17,071 bases of DNA, from the NCBI GenBank assembly GCA_016929985.1, contig JAFGIH010000621.1, positions 1-17,071 on the forward strand. Direction: 5' to 3'. Every line of letters starts with the position of its first letter. The stretch's first letter is position 1. Below are positions 1 through 6,834 of this stretch, piece after piece. The notes under the pieces were generated by a model. The model did no database searches and was not told where the DNA came from. It saw nothing but the letters and a program-made list of their open reading frames with translations. The DNA is from Thermoleophilia bacterium. GTDB taxonomy: Bacteria; Actinomycetota; Thermoleophilia; RBG-16-64-13. A program made the position numbers and the translations under genes.

Positions 1-76
1 AGGGCCGGCGCGCCTCACTCGTCTCTAGGACCGGACCGCTCCGTGCGCATCGAGCCCGGTCACGATGCAGAGCCCG

Positions 77-265
77 CTATTGGTACTTGCTGAACCGGTA
101 CCGCTCGGCCAGTCCGGCCTTCTCTTCCTGGGGGAGTGTGGTGAAGTAGGCCTTCCAACCGGGGCAGAAGTTGATGTGCCAGCGCCAGAGTCTCCCCAGC
201 AGCGACTTCTGGTTGGCGTCGTACTTGGCCCGCCACGGGCATGTTCCACAACTCGGTTCGGCCAT
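77..265 (-). CDS. Small conserved Cys-containing protein, function unknown
   Basis: A 62-residue protein starting MAEPSCGTCPWRAKYD. It has a CxxC pair near the N-terminus (C6, C9) and a Trp/Arg-rich core, GRLWRWHINFCPGW, that holds a third Cys. This pattern resembles a short conserved hypothetical family that I associate, from memory and with only moderate certainty, with anaerobic bacteria and archaea; no function is known to me. The three cysteines and a His could bind a metal, but that is inference. The frame is open upstream to 322, yet the ATG at 265 is preferred: a GAGG ribosome binding site sits 6 nt before it at 272-275 and overlaps the TGA of the rhodanese gene, giving an 8-nt gap. 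It is the last gene of the leftward operon visible here. Confidence 0.7.
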   Translation of the reverse strand: MAEPSCGTCPWRAKYDANQKSLLGRLWRWHINFCPGWKAYFTTLPQEEKAGLAERYRFSKYQ

Positions 266-273
266 GGTCAACC

Positions 274-1134
274 TCACTCCCATCGGTACGACACGAGGGG
301 CGCGTGTGGATCGCGCGTCCACTCTTGAGCAGAACCATGATATATCTTCACATCCTGGTAGCCCAATACTTCACGCAGTACGAAGTACCACGCGCTGGAA
401 AACCCCCCTACGCCGCAGTAGATGACGACTTCGCGAGACAGGTCCGGGCCGATGACTCCCGCGGCCATTTCCCCAAGTTCGGCGGCGCTCCGGTAGGTCA
501 GGTCCTCATCCCAGAGCCACAGTGAGGGCAGACACTTGGCCGTGGGGATATGTCCCGGCCGCGTCCACACGGGTCGCAGAGAGCCGCCGAAGTACTCGAG
601 CGGCTCCCGGGTGTCGATGATCACGGCCTTGCCTATGCTCTCCTCGACGTACTCCTTGCCCACGAACATGGTCTCGTCGATCGTCCCGGTGTACGGCGTG
701 GTCACGGGTTCAGAGACGTCGGTAGAGATACGTCTACCCTCGGCGGCCCACCTGTCGTGACCGCCGTCGAGCACCGCCACGTTCTTCACCCCAGCGTACA
801 TGAGCGTGTCCGCCACCCGGGTCGCGTCCACAAGTGGATGCGGAAGCTCAGCCTTGGCGACGACCACTACACGAGAACCCGCTTCGATCCCGGCAGACCC
901 GATGGTGTCGAACAGCTCGTCCGCCTCCGGCACCTCCAGCATCAAGCCGTCACGCTCCACGAACCACTGCGAGGTCGGCTGCTCAGCCGCCTCTGGGAAC
1001 GGCATGCTGAGACCGCCCGGGATATGACCGGCCGCATACGCGGCGGGCGACCTCGTGTCGATAACGACCAACCCTGGTTCGTCAAGGTGCTCTGCCAGCC
1101 ACTCAGTGGTGACTATCGGGGAGATGGCTCTCAC
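274..1134 (-). CDS. Two-domain rhodanese sulfurtransferase
   Basis: A 286-residue tandem rhodanese, of the thiosulfate or 3-mercaptopyruvate sulfurtransferase type, that would move sulfane sulfur through a cysteine persulfide. The N-terminal domain (about residues 8-120) shows VVIDTRSPAAYAAGHIPGG, but its active-site loop has no Cys (AKAELPHP), as is normal for the inactive first domain. The C-terminal domain (about 140-283) has VIYCGVGGFSSAW with the catalytic candidate C240. That loop is neither the CRxGxR nor the CGSGVTA consensus, so the sulfur donor is uncertain. I chose the GTG at 1134, not the longer frame to 1287, because GGAGG lies 6 nt upstream at 1141-1145 and the GTG overlaps the upstream TGA by 4 nt (GTGA), which implies translational coupling to the DUF1330 gene. 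No signal peptide is visible, so it is probably cytoplasmic. Confidence 0.88.
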   Translation of the reverse strand: MRAISPIVTTEWLAEHLDEPGLVVIDTRSPAAYAAGHIPGGLSMPFPEAAEQPTSQWFVERDGLMLEVPEADELFDTIGSAGIEAGSRVVVVAKAELPHPLVDATRVADTLMYAGVKNVAVLDGGHDRWAAEGRRISTDVSEPVTTPYTGTIDETMFVGKEYVEESIGKAVIIDTREPLEYFGGSLRPVWTRPGHIPTAKCLPSLWLWDEDLTYRSAAELGEMAAGVIGPDLSREVVIYCGVGGFSSAWYFVLREVLGYQDVKIYHGSAQEWTRDPHAPLVSYRWE

Positions 1135-1430
1135 TGCTGACCTCCGATCCCGCGCACCAGAACGGCGTCGCCGGTCGCGGCGCCACGGCGATGCTCCGCG
1201 ATCGCCTGATATTCCGGCGATGCATACCATTTCTTCGCAGTCTGCTCGTCGGCAAACTCGATCAGGATGGTGCGGTCGGCCGGCCACTCGCCCTCGAGCA
1301 CGGTGACCCCCTCATCCGCGGCGAGCACTCTGGCGCCGAAGCGTTCCAGCAGGGGGCGCGTCCCTCGCAGGTACCTCCGGTAGCTCTCGTGATCATGCAC
1401 CTGGATGCGGGCCATGAAGTAGCAGGCCAC
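1131..1430 (-). CDS. DUF1330 family protein
   Basis: A 99-residue protein matching the DUF1330 pattern of the dimeric alpha/beta-barrel (ferredoxin-like) superfamily: YFMARIQVHDHESYRRYL at the start, then LEGEWPADRTILIEFADEQTAKKWYASPEYQ. Members of this superfamily are small homodimers, often of unknown role; no substrate can be assigned. The GTG start at 1430 has AAGGAGGGAG about 6-7 nt upstream, a strong ribosome binding site. An in-frame ATG at 1415 is a weaker alternative. The gene follows the MerR-TetR regulator after a 57-nt gap that contains a palindrome (1471-1485), so it may have its own promoter or operator. Its stop overlaps the rhodanese start by 4 nt, so these two genes are almost certainly co-translated. 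Confidence 0.85.
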   Translation of the reverse strand: MACYFMARIQVHDHESYRRYLRGTRPLLERFGARVLAADEGVTVLEGEWPADRTILIEFADEQTAKKWYASPEYQAIAEHRRGAATGDAVLVRGIGGQQ

Positions 1431-1470
1431 GTGACTCCCTCCTTCTTTCGCGCGAACAGATGCTCCGGCT

Positions 1471-1485
1471 CCGCGCGACGCGCGG
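1471..1485. repeat. Perfect 15-nt GC palindrome, possible operator
   Basis: The sequence CCGCGCGACGCGCGG reads as two 7-base arms around a central A. It lies in the 57-nt gap just downstream of the MerR-TetR regulator stop and about 40 nt upstream of the DUF1330 start. A loop of one base makes it a poor hairpin, so a dimeric-repressor site is the more natural reading. In GC-rich DNA such palindromes also occur by chance, hence the low confidence. Confidence 0.3.
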
Positions 1486-1487
1486 GA

Positions 1488-2414
1488 TCAGCCTTTGAAC
1501 CCCGTGGGAGCCTCCACCTTGCGTGCGGCTATCTCCTGGATCAGATCTTCGTAGCGGGCCAGCCGTCCGCTGATGTCGACCTCACCGCTCATGACGGCCT
1601 CGATGGCCAGGTACAACCACAGATGGGTGCGCAGTAGGTCCGCGCGGCCGTATTTGTCGTCCCACGATGCCCTCATGTGGCAGCTGTCTTGTGCGCCGAG
1701 AAGGCTGAAGACCAGCAACTCGTCCGGCACGGCCGGTGCGCCGGACCCGGGCGGCCGCATCGCCGCCAGGTCCGTGATCATGGGGCCCACGATGGTCTCG
1801 AAGGCCTCCATCATCGGTCGCCGCAGGTCGCTCTCCTTGTGAGTCCCTTCCGAAAGGATCAAGGCCAGGACGTCCACACCAAGCGCCCGGACACGCAGGT
1901 CGCCCACCAGATTGTGCAGCAGCCTCTCGCCGAAATCCGAGATGTGCGCGAGATCGGGGGCCCGCTCGGCCACGTTCCACTTGATGAAGGCGCCGAAGCA
2001 CTCCAACAGAAGCCGGCGCTTGCTCGTGAAGTGGGTGTAGAAGACGTGCGGGGTGACGCCCGCCTTCTTGATGATGGTGGAGACGTGGGTCTGCTTGTAG
2101 CCCTTGGTGATGAACTCCTGGGTGGCAGCGCTGATGATAGCCTTGTGGGCCCGCTCCGTCTCTTGCGCCGCCAGATCGACACCGTTCTGGTTGGCCTCGT
2201 TGAGAGAGTCCGCCAAACCTTCCTTGATCTCTGCCAGCGAGCAACCAGAACGCTTGAGTTCACCGATACGCTTGATCAGCTCGACATGGTGCTCGGAGTA
2301 CAGCGAGCGGCTGACCGCCGTCTTGGAGGGTTGAGGCAGTAACCCCTCGCGGATGTAGAAATGGATGGTGCTCCGCGGCACCCCCGTGACCTGTTCAAGG
2401 GCGGAGATCGTCAA
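1488..2414 (-). CDS. MerR-TetR fusion transcriptional regulator
   Basis: A 308-residue DNA-binding protein with two helix-turn-helix modules. Residues 1-70 match a MerR HTH (ISALEQVTGVPRSTIHFYIREGLL, then a RSLYSEHHVELIKRIGELKRSGCSLAEIKEGL wing/helix region). Residues about 85-140 match TetR_N (IISAATQEFITKGYKQTHVSTIIKKAGVTPHVFYTHFTSKRRLL). Residues about 140-308 are helical and fit a TetR-type ligand-binding and dimerisation domain. MerR HTHs are normally followed by a coiled coil and effector domain, so this layout is uncommon. It probably senses a small molecule and controls the surrounding catabolic genes (inference). The TTG at 2414 is the first conventional start, but the strong AGGAGG at 2435-2440 is 20 nt away from it and only 8 nt from an in-frame ATC at 2426, which may be the true start and would add four residues (ATC, GCT, CAG, GCA codons). 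Confidence 0.88.
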   Translation of the reverse strand: MTISALEQVTGVPRSTIHFYIREGLLPQPSKTAVSRSLYSEHHVELIKRIGELKRSGCSLAEIKEGLADSLNEANQNGVDLAAQETERAHKAIISAATQEFITKGYKQTHVSTIIKKAGVTPHVFYTHFTSKRRLLLECFGAFIKWNVAERAPDLAHISDFGERLLHNLVGDLRVRALGVDVLALILSEGTHKESDLRRPMMEAFETIVGPMITDLAAMRPPGSGAPAVPDELLVFSLLGAQDSCHMRASWDDKYGRADLLRTHLWLYLAIEAVMSGEVDISGRLARYEDLIQEIAARKVEAPTGFKG

Positions 2415-2423
2415 TGCCTGAGC

Positions 2424-2440
2424 GATGTTCGTTCCCTCCT
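2424..2440 (-). promoter_or_regulatory. Shine-Dalgarno plus possible ATC start of the MerR-TetR gene
   Basis: On the minus strand AGGAGG (2435-2440) is followed by 8 nt and then ATC (2424-2426), in frame with the regulator. The AGGAGG overlaps the TAG stop of the fused phosphoglucomutase-esterase gene (2439-2441). No ATG, GTG or TTG lies at the normal distance; the TTG at 2414 is 20 nt away with no comparable site of its own. Confidence 0.5.
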
Positions 2441-4022
2441 ATCCCAACCGCGGCCTGTGAGTCCGTGGGGCCAGCTTCCCACGCACATACTCGCAGATTT
2501 CACCGAAGGCCGCAGCGGCCTCGGGGAAGATATCAAAGAAGACCGGGTAGGCGTGGGGCATGCCGTGACCGGTGATCGACACGACATCCACGCCCGACTG
2601 CGCCGCCTTCTCAACGAGCAGGCGCGAATCGTCATACACGATCTCATCCGTCCCCACCACGACAAACATCGGCGAGAACCCAGCGTAATCCCCGTAGAGC
2701 GGCGAGACATAGGGGTTCGATGGATCCTCACCGGGCGCGTAGTAACCCATCACCTCGAACACGAAGTCGCCCCCGCCCAGCACCACGTCTTTCGCCTTGT
2801 TGCTGCTGTGGCTGCCCTCGTCGCTGTCGAAGTAGGTGGCGGCCGAGACGGCCACCACCGCCCTTGGAAGCGGGACTCCCCGGTCTTTGAGCGCGAGCGT
2901 CGCCGCGAGGGCGAGAGTCCCGCCCGCGGACACTCCCACGATCGCGACATCGTCCTCGCCGTACCCCGTCTCCAGCAACCCGCGATACGCCGCGACACAG
3001 TCTTCCAGAGCAGCCGGGAATCTGTTCTCCGGCGACAGGCGGTAGTCCACGGCGACGACCTCCACCCCGGCGCGCTTCGCCATCTCCGCGGTCAGATGCC
3101 GGTCCTGCGCCGCCGAGCCCATGGTGAAGGCCCCTCCGTGAAGGTAGAGGATGACCTTGCCCGGCGTGGACCCAGCGACCGCGGTCAACTCAGCCGATAC
3201 CCCGCGCAGGGTGAGGGGAGCGTAGCTCGCCCACGACGGAGCTGGATGCATCTTTGCGACCATGTCTTCCAACCGCTTGCGCGACTCCTCGATGCTCACG
3301 CCGGCGTCCATCTGCGACTGATTCATACGGAGGATCTCGATGAACCGTGCGCACTCATCCGATACGACCGACGCGCCCGCTTCGTCGTCCATAAGCTCCG
3401 GCAGGTCCCCAATGCCGTTGAGCACGAAATCGGCTTCACTGCTGCGCGCGGCATCCCCCATGGCGGCCGCAAGCATCCCGGCCGCCTTGGCCGCTTTGAT
3501 CCCCGCGTCAGCATCCTCCACCACCAGGCAGTCCGCAGGGCTTACACCCAGCCGGCGGGCGGCCACGAGAAAGACATCCGGAGCCGGCTTGGTCCGCTCG
3601 ATATCGTTGCCGTCGGCGACCGCGTCGAACGTGTGTTCCATCCCTATCCGCCGGAGTATCAACGGCGTGTTGCGGCTCGACGAACCCACGGCGATCTTGA
3701 GGCCCCGTGTCTGCAGTCGTCCCAATACCGCGGACACCTCGGCCGGCACGGCGTCCGGCGTCAAGGTCTTGAGCAGCTCCACATATCGGGCGTTCTTGGT
3801 CTCGGCCAGAGAACGCTTCTCGTCTTCACCGTACTCCCGCGCTGCTCTCTCCAGGATGATCTCGAGACTCTCCATGCGCGAGACACCGCGCAGGCGGTTG
3901 TTGATCTCCTCGTCGAAGTAGATGCCCTCCCCGTCGGCGATGGACTTCCAGGCCTTGTAGTGCATCGCATCCGTGCTTACGATCACTCCGTCGAGATCGA
4001 AAATCACCGCCCGGATGGCCAC
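2439..4022 (-). CDS. Fusion: beta-phosphoglucomutase (HAD) + HSL-type esterase
   Basis: A 527-residue two-enzyme protein. Residues 1-220 are a HAD-superfamily beta-phosphoglucomutase, which converts beta-glucose 1-phosphate to glucose 6-phosphate: DLDGV with nucleophile D9 and acid/base D11, cap motif RLRGVSRMESL, VGSSSRN, KPAPDVF and VVEDADAGIKAAKAAGM. Residues about 250-527 are a complete alpha/beta hydrolase of the hormone-sensitive-lipase type: oxyanion HGG (H295), nucleophile elbow GVSAGG (S365), GTDEIVYDDS (D459) and GMPHAYP (H490). Both catalytic sets look intact and no stop separates them. A Met-containing stretch at the junction (RMNQSQMDAG) may mark the ancestral esterase start. The GTG at 4022 is chosen because GAGG sits 8 nt upstream (4031-4034); it lies 2 nt after the GH3 stop, so the genes are tightly coupled. 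A cytoplasmic role in sugar phosphate handling plus ester removal is inferred. Confidence 0.88.
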   Translation of the reverse strand: MAIRAVIFDLDGVIVSTDAMHYKAWKSIADGEGIYFDEEINNRLRGVSRMESLEIILERAAREYGEDEKRSLAETKNARYVELLKTLTPDAVPAEVSAVLGRLQTRGLKIAVGSSSRNTPLILRRIGMEHTFDAVADGNDIERTKPAPDVFLVAARRLGVSPADCLVVEDADAGIKAAKAAGMLAAAMGDAARSSEADFVLNGIGDLPELMDDEAGASVVSDECARFIEILRMNQSQMDAGVSIEESRKRLEDMVAKMHPAPSWASYAPLTLRGVSAELTAVAGSTPGKVILYLHGGAFTMGSAAQDRHLTAEMAKRAGVEVVAVDYRLSPENRFPAALEDCVAAYRGLLETGYGEDDVAIVGVSAGGTLALAATLALKDRGVPLPRAVVAVSAATYFDSDEGSHSSNKAKDVVLGGGDFVFEVMGYYAPGEDPSNPYVSPLYGDYAGFSPMFVVVGTDEIVYDDSRLLVEKAAQSGVDVVSITGHGMPHAYPVFFDIFPEAAAAFGEICEYVRGKLAPRTHRPRLG

Positions 4023-4024
4023 GT

Positions 4025-5737
4025 TTACAGCCTCGTGTCCCACTTGCCGCAGAACGGGTCCACCGGGCTGGTGCCCTTGAACGCGGAGCGGCCCATGAGT
4101 TTGTCCATGAGCGCTTCTAGGACCACGTCGGACGAACCGTAGGTGTTGATGTATGTACGGACCCTGGGCACGTCGAGAAGGTGATACGGGTTCTCCAACG
4201 AGATGAAGACTGTAGGGACAGAACTCATGTAGATGGGCACGTTGCTGCCCATGGGGGGCGCCCAGTCGATCCTGACGGTGGTCTGGTTGCTCTTGGCGCC
4301 GAACGCGGCAACGTAGATCATCAGATCGTACCGGGACGTGAACTCCTCCCAGGCGGGCATCGCTCCTTCAAGACCGTCGGGGGGCACGAAGGTCTCTACC
4401 GTGAATCCTTCTCGTTCCAGCATAGACTTCATCCGTGCGGCCGAGCTCTCGCCCGCGCTGCCGTCCAAGTGGTCGCCATCGCTCTCCAACTCGTAGAGCA
4501 ACACGCGCGCACCCTTGGTCGGGCTCAGAGGGAGCACGCCTGCCTCCTCTTTGACCAGCGTGATCGACCTATCCGCGCATTCTTCGGCCCAGGCCTGGTG
4601 TTCCGCGCGCGCCAGGGCCTGCTTCGCCGCGCACACAGACGGGACCGACCCGCCCTCCGCCTGCTTGCGGTGCAGCCCCAGGGCCGCCTTCAGCGCGAGC
4701 ACGTTACGCACGGCGTCCGTCAATCTCTCCTCTGTGAGGATGCCGGACACAAGACCGTCCCTCATGAAGCGGAAGTCTTCCCCCAGGTTGCGGGTGAACA
4801 GAAAGACGTCACAGCCCGCGGCGATGGCCTGGGGCACGGCCCTTGACCGCTCCATGGCCATGGCCATGCCCGCCATGGCGGTGGCGTCACTGACCACCAA
4901 CCCGTTGAAGCCGAGCTTCTCTCTCAGAAGAATGGTGGCGATCTCGTACGACAGCGAGGCCGGAAGGATGTCCTCGTCGCTGATCCCGGGGCGAAGCTTC
5001 TTCGAATACTCGGGCAGAGCGATATGCCCCACCATCATCGCCAGCGCACCCGCTTCTATGCAGGCCTTGAAGACCCGGTCGTAGCTCGCGTCCCACTCTT
5101 CACAGTTCAGGCTGTTGACCGTAGTCACCAAGTGCTGATCTCTCTCGTCCACACCGTCCCCAGGAAAGTGCTTGGGCGTCGCGGCCACACCGTTCTCCTG
5201 CACCCCTTTCAGATAGGCCGTGGTCATGGCCTCCACACGAGTCGGGTCAGCACCGAAGGTCCTCGTGTTGGTGATGGGGTTGCGGAAGTTGAAGTCGATG
5301 TCGGCGACCGGGGCGAAGGCCCAGTTGAGGCCCAGCGCGGAGGCCTCTCTGCCCGAGGCGACGCCGAGTCTGTAGGCCAGCTCCACATCATCCGTCGCTG
5401 CCACGGCCATCGGGCTCCCTATCCGGGTCCCCTCGGTGCAGGCGCCGTACCCCCCTGACTCCAGGTTGGCGGCCACAAGCATCGGCACGTCGCTCCACTC
5501 CTGTAGCGGCTTCACCGTGCCCACGACGTCCTCGACCGAGCCACGCCTGCACATCACGCCTCCCACCTTGAGGACGTCGGCCATGTGCCGCGATAGACCC
5601 TCGTCTGCTCTGTAGGAGACCAGACAGAACACCTGTCCGATCTTCTCCTCCACAGACATGCGGGCGAGCGTGGCCTCCACCCAGTCCGCATCGGCGGCGC
5701 TGAGATGGAATGGTCCCTCCTGCAACCGGCTACTCAT
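4025..5737 (-). CDS. GH3 glycosidase, NagZ-type with Asp/His dyad
   Basis: A 570-residue glycoside hydrolase family 3 enzyme. MSVEEKIGQVF opens the TIM barrel. KHFPGDG(x4)DQH (residues 189-202) carries the D200/H202 acid-base dyad typical of beta-N-acetylglucosaminidases and related NagZ-like enzymes. GLVVSDATAMAG holds the nucleophile D284. From about residue 375 (DRSITLVKEEAGVLPLSP) a C-terminal alpha/beta sandwich domain follows, as in two-domain NagZ proteins. No signal peptide is seen, so it is probably intracellular. Enzymes with this dyad can be hydrolases or phosphorylases (Cellulomonas fimi Nag3 is the known precedent), and the adjacent beta-phosphoglucomutase makes the second option attractive. 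The ATG at 5737 overlaps the upstream MBL stop by 8 nt; its ribosome binding site is weak. A longer frame to 5797 would run further into the upstream gene. Confidence 0.88.
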   Translation of the reverse strand: MSSRLQEGPFHLSAADADWVEATLARMSVEEKIGQVFCLVSYRADEGLSRHMADVLKVGGVMCRRGSVEDVVGTVKPLQEWSDVPMLVAANLESGGYGACTEGTRIGSPMAVAATDDVELAYRLGVASGREASALGLNWAFAPVADIDFNFRNPITNTRTFGADPTRVEAMTTAYLKGVQENGVAATPKHFPGDGVDERDQHLVTTVNSLNCEEWDASYDRVFKACIEAGALAMMVGHIALPEYSKKLRPGISDEDILPASLSYEIATILLREKLGFNGLVVSDATAMAGMAMAMERSRAVPQAIAAGCDVFLFTRNLGEDFRFMRDGLVSGILTEERLTDAVRNVLALKAALGLHRKQAEGGSVPSVCAAKQALARAEHQAWAEECADRSITLVKEEAGVLPLSPTKGARVLLYELESDGDHLDGSAGESSAARMKSMLEREGFTVETFVPPDGLEGAMPAWEEFTSRYDLMIYVAAFGAKSNQTTVRIDWAPPMGSNVPIYMSSVPTVFISLENPYHLLDVPRVRTYINTYGSSDVVLEALMDKLMGRSAFKGTSPVDPFCGKWDTRL

Positions 5738-6527
5738 CCGAGGCCCTGTATATGATCGACGCCTTTCCGTGGGTCGCCCGGCGGAGTTCCTTGGCAAACG
5801 GAGTCCGGCCGAGGTACCAGTGGCAGAGTCTCGGGGCGACGTGCTGTCTGCCCTCCAGGAGTTCGGTGTCGAGCGCGATGAAGTCGTCGATGTACGAGGG
5901 GTCGATGGGTGATCCGTTGTGGGCCGGACAGAGAAAGGCGAACTCCGACTGCATGGACTTCAGCTTCAGCATGTTGGCCAGGTGTTTCTGCGCCCGCTCC
6001 CGTAGCGACACCCTGCTTCTCCCAGACGGGTCGAACATGAGCACTTGTCCCGCTTCGATCTCGTCGCCGGTGAACAGCATGCGCGTCGTATGATCCAGAA
6101 GCGCGATACTACCGGGCGCGTGCGCGGAGATCTCGATCACCTCCACCTCTCGCCGTCCCAGATCGAACACGAAGCCCTCATCGACCAAGACCTTCGCGTA
6201 GTCGGGGTACGGGAGTTCAAGACGCTCGGGGAGTGGAGGAAAGCCGGCGATCTGCGCGGCGGCGTCGGCATGGATGTGCACTTCTTCCCACCACCCATTC
6301 CCACCCACGTGGTCAGGATGGCCATGGGTGTTCACCACAGCGACCGTCTTGTCCGTCAGGCGCTCCACGTATCGTCTCAACCGCCCGCATCCATACCCCG
6401 TGTCGATAAGAAGCGCCCGCTCGCTTCCTTCGAGCAGATACAGGTAGTGCGTGCCCCGCAGCATAGTGATGAAGATCGTGCCGTCCGCGGCCCTCCACTG
6501 GTTGTATGTCTCCTGCAGCATGGTCAC
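5730..6527 (-). CDS. Metallo-beta-lactamase-fold hydrolase
   Basis: A 265-residue MBL-fold protein with the full metal-binding set: THGHPDH (H68, H70, D72, H73), SAHAPGS (H136), TGDEIEAG (D155) and CPAHNG (H203). This is a dinuclear site of the glyoxalase II/lactonase-like class. The substrate cannot be read from the motifs; possibilities include thioesters, lactones or other hydrolysable esters. There is no signal peptide, so it is probably cytoplasmic. The start is GTG at 6527 with GGGAAG about 6 nt upstream; an ATG two codons later (6521) is equally in frame and cannot be excluded. It is the first gene of the leftward operon, about 90 nt below the promoter candidate at 6627-6655, and overlaps the GH3 start by 8 nt. 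Confidence 0.88.
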   Translation of the reverse strand: MTMLQETYNQWRAADGTIFITMLRGTHYLYLLEGSERALLIDTGYGCGRLRRYVERLTDKTVAVVNTHGHPDHVGGNGWWEEVHIHADAAAQIAGFPPLPERLELPYPDYAKVLVDEGFVFDLGRREVEVIEISAHAPGSIALLDHTTRMLFTGDEIEAGQVLMFDPSGRSRVSLRERAQKHLANMLKLKSMQSEFAFLCPAHNGSPIDPSYIDDFIALDTELLEGRQHVAPRLCHWYLGRTPFAKELRRATHGKASIIYRASDE

Positions 6528-6626
6528 CGTATTCTTCCCGCGGCCGTGGCCGGCCGCCTACGCACCCTGGTCGTATGATCTTGCGACGCGGAGTACGCCG
6601 ATGTGTGCCGATCTGCCTTCCCCCGG

Positions 6627-6655
6627 ATGGTAGCGGTTGGTAGTATGCTTGTCAA
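6627..6655 (-). promoter_or_regulatory. Sigma70-like promoter for the leftward operon
   Basis: On the minus strand a perfect TTGACA (-35, 6650-6655) is followed by 17 nt and TACCAT (-10, 6627-6632, 4 of 6 matches to TATAAT). Transcription would start near 6620, about 90 nt before the MBL-fold gene. Spacing and orientation both fit; the -10 box is imperfect. Confidence 0.55.
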
Positions 6656-6705
6656 TGACCACACTTCCTATTTCGCGTCGTGAAGTTCCCTTGCGGTGAG
6701 GGATT

Positions 6706-6728
6706 TAGCCGCCGCGGCTGCGCGGCTA
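6706..6728. repeat. Inverted repeat between the divergent promoters
   Basis: TAGCCGC (6706-6712) and GCGGCTA (6722-6728) form a perfect 7-bp inverted repeat with a 9-nt spacer that itself contains CGCGGCT. It lies between the two promoter candidates, a suitable place for a shared operator. No matching copy was noticed at 1471-1485, so a common regulator is not supported by sequence identity. Confidence 0.35.
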
Positions 6729-6804
6729 CGGACCGGATGGACCGCGTGCCCGGTGGAGTGACTCAAGGTCAGCGCTTCACAATGCGTACTCGTAAGCGGA
6801 ATTG

Positions 6805-6834
6805 TTGACAACAGGGCCCTCGACGGCCTACTCT
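6805..6834 (+). promoter_or_regulatory. Sigma70-like promoter for the lipoprotein esterase operon
   Basis: TTGACA (6805-6810), an 18-nt spacer and TACTCT (6829-6834, 4 of 6 matches to TATAAT). It points at the lipoprotein genes, with a predicted leader of about 190 nt before the ATG at 7031. A nearer promoter cannot be excluded. Confidence 0.5.

Noticed and set aside
1135..1287. A longer N-terminus for the rhodanese
   Set aside because: The extra 51 residues are Arg-rich and unlike rhodanese, they overlap the DUF1330 gene, and GTG 1134 has an ideal ribosome binding site.
2361..4142. A 593-codon open frame on the plus strand opposite the phosphoglucomutase-esterase fusion
   Set aside because: The product is Arg/His-rich with no recognisable domain, while the minus strand shows two full sets of catalytic motifs. 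It is a GC-bias shadow.
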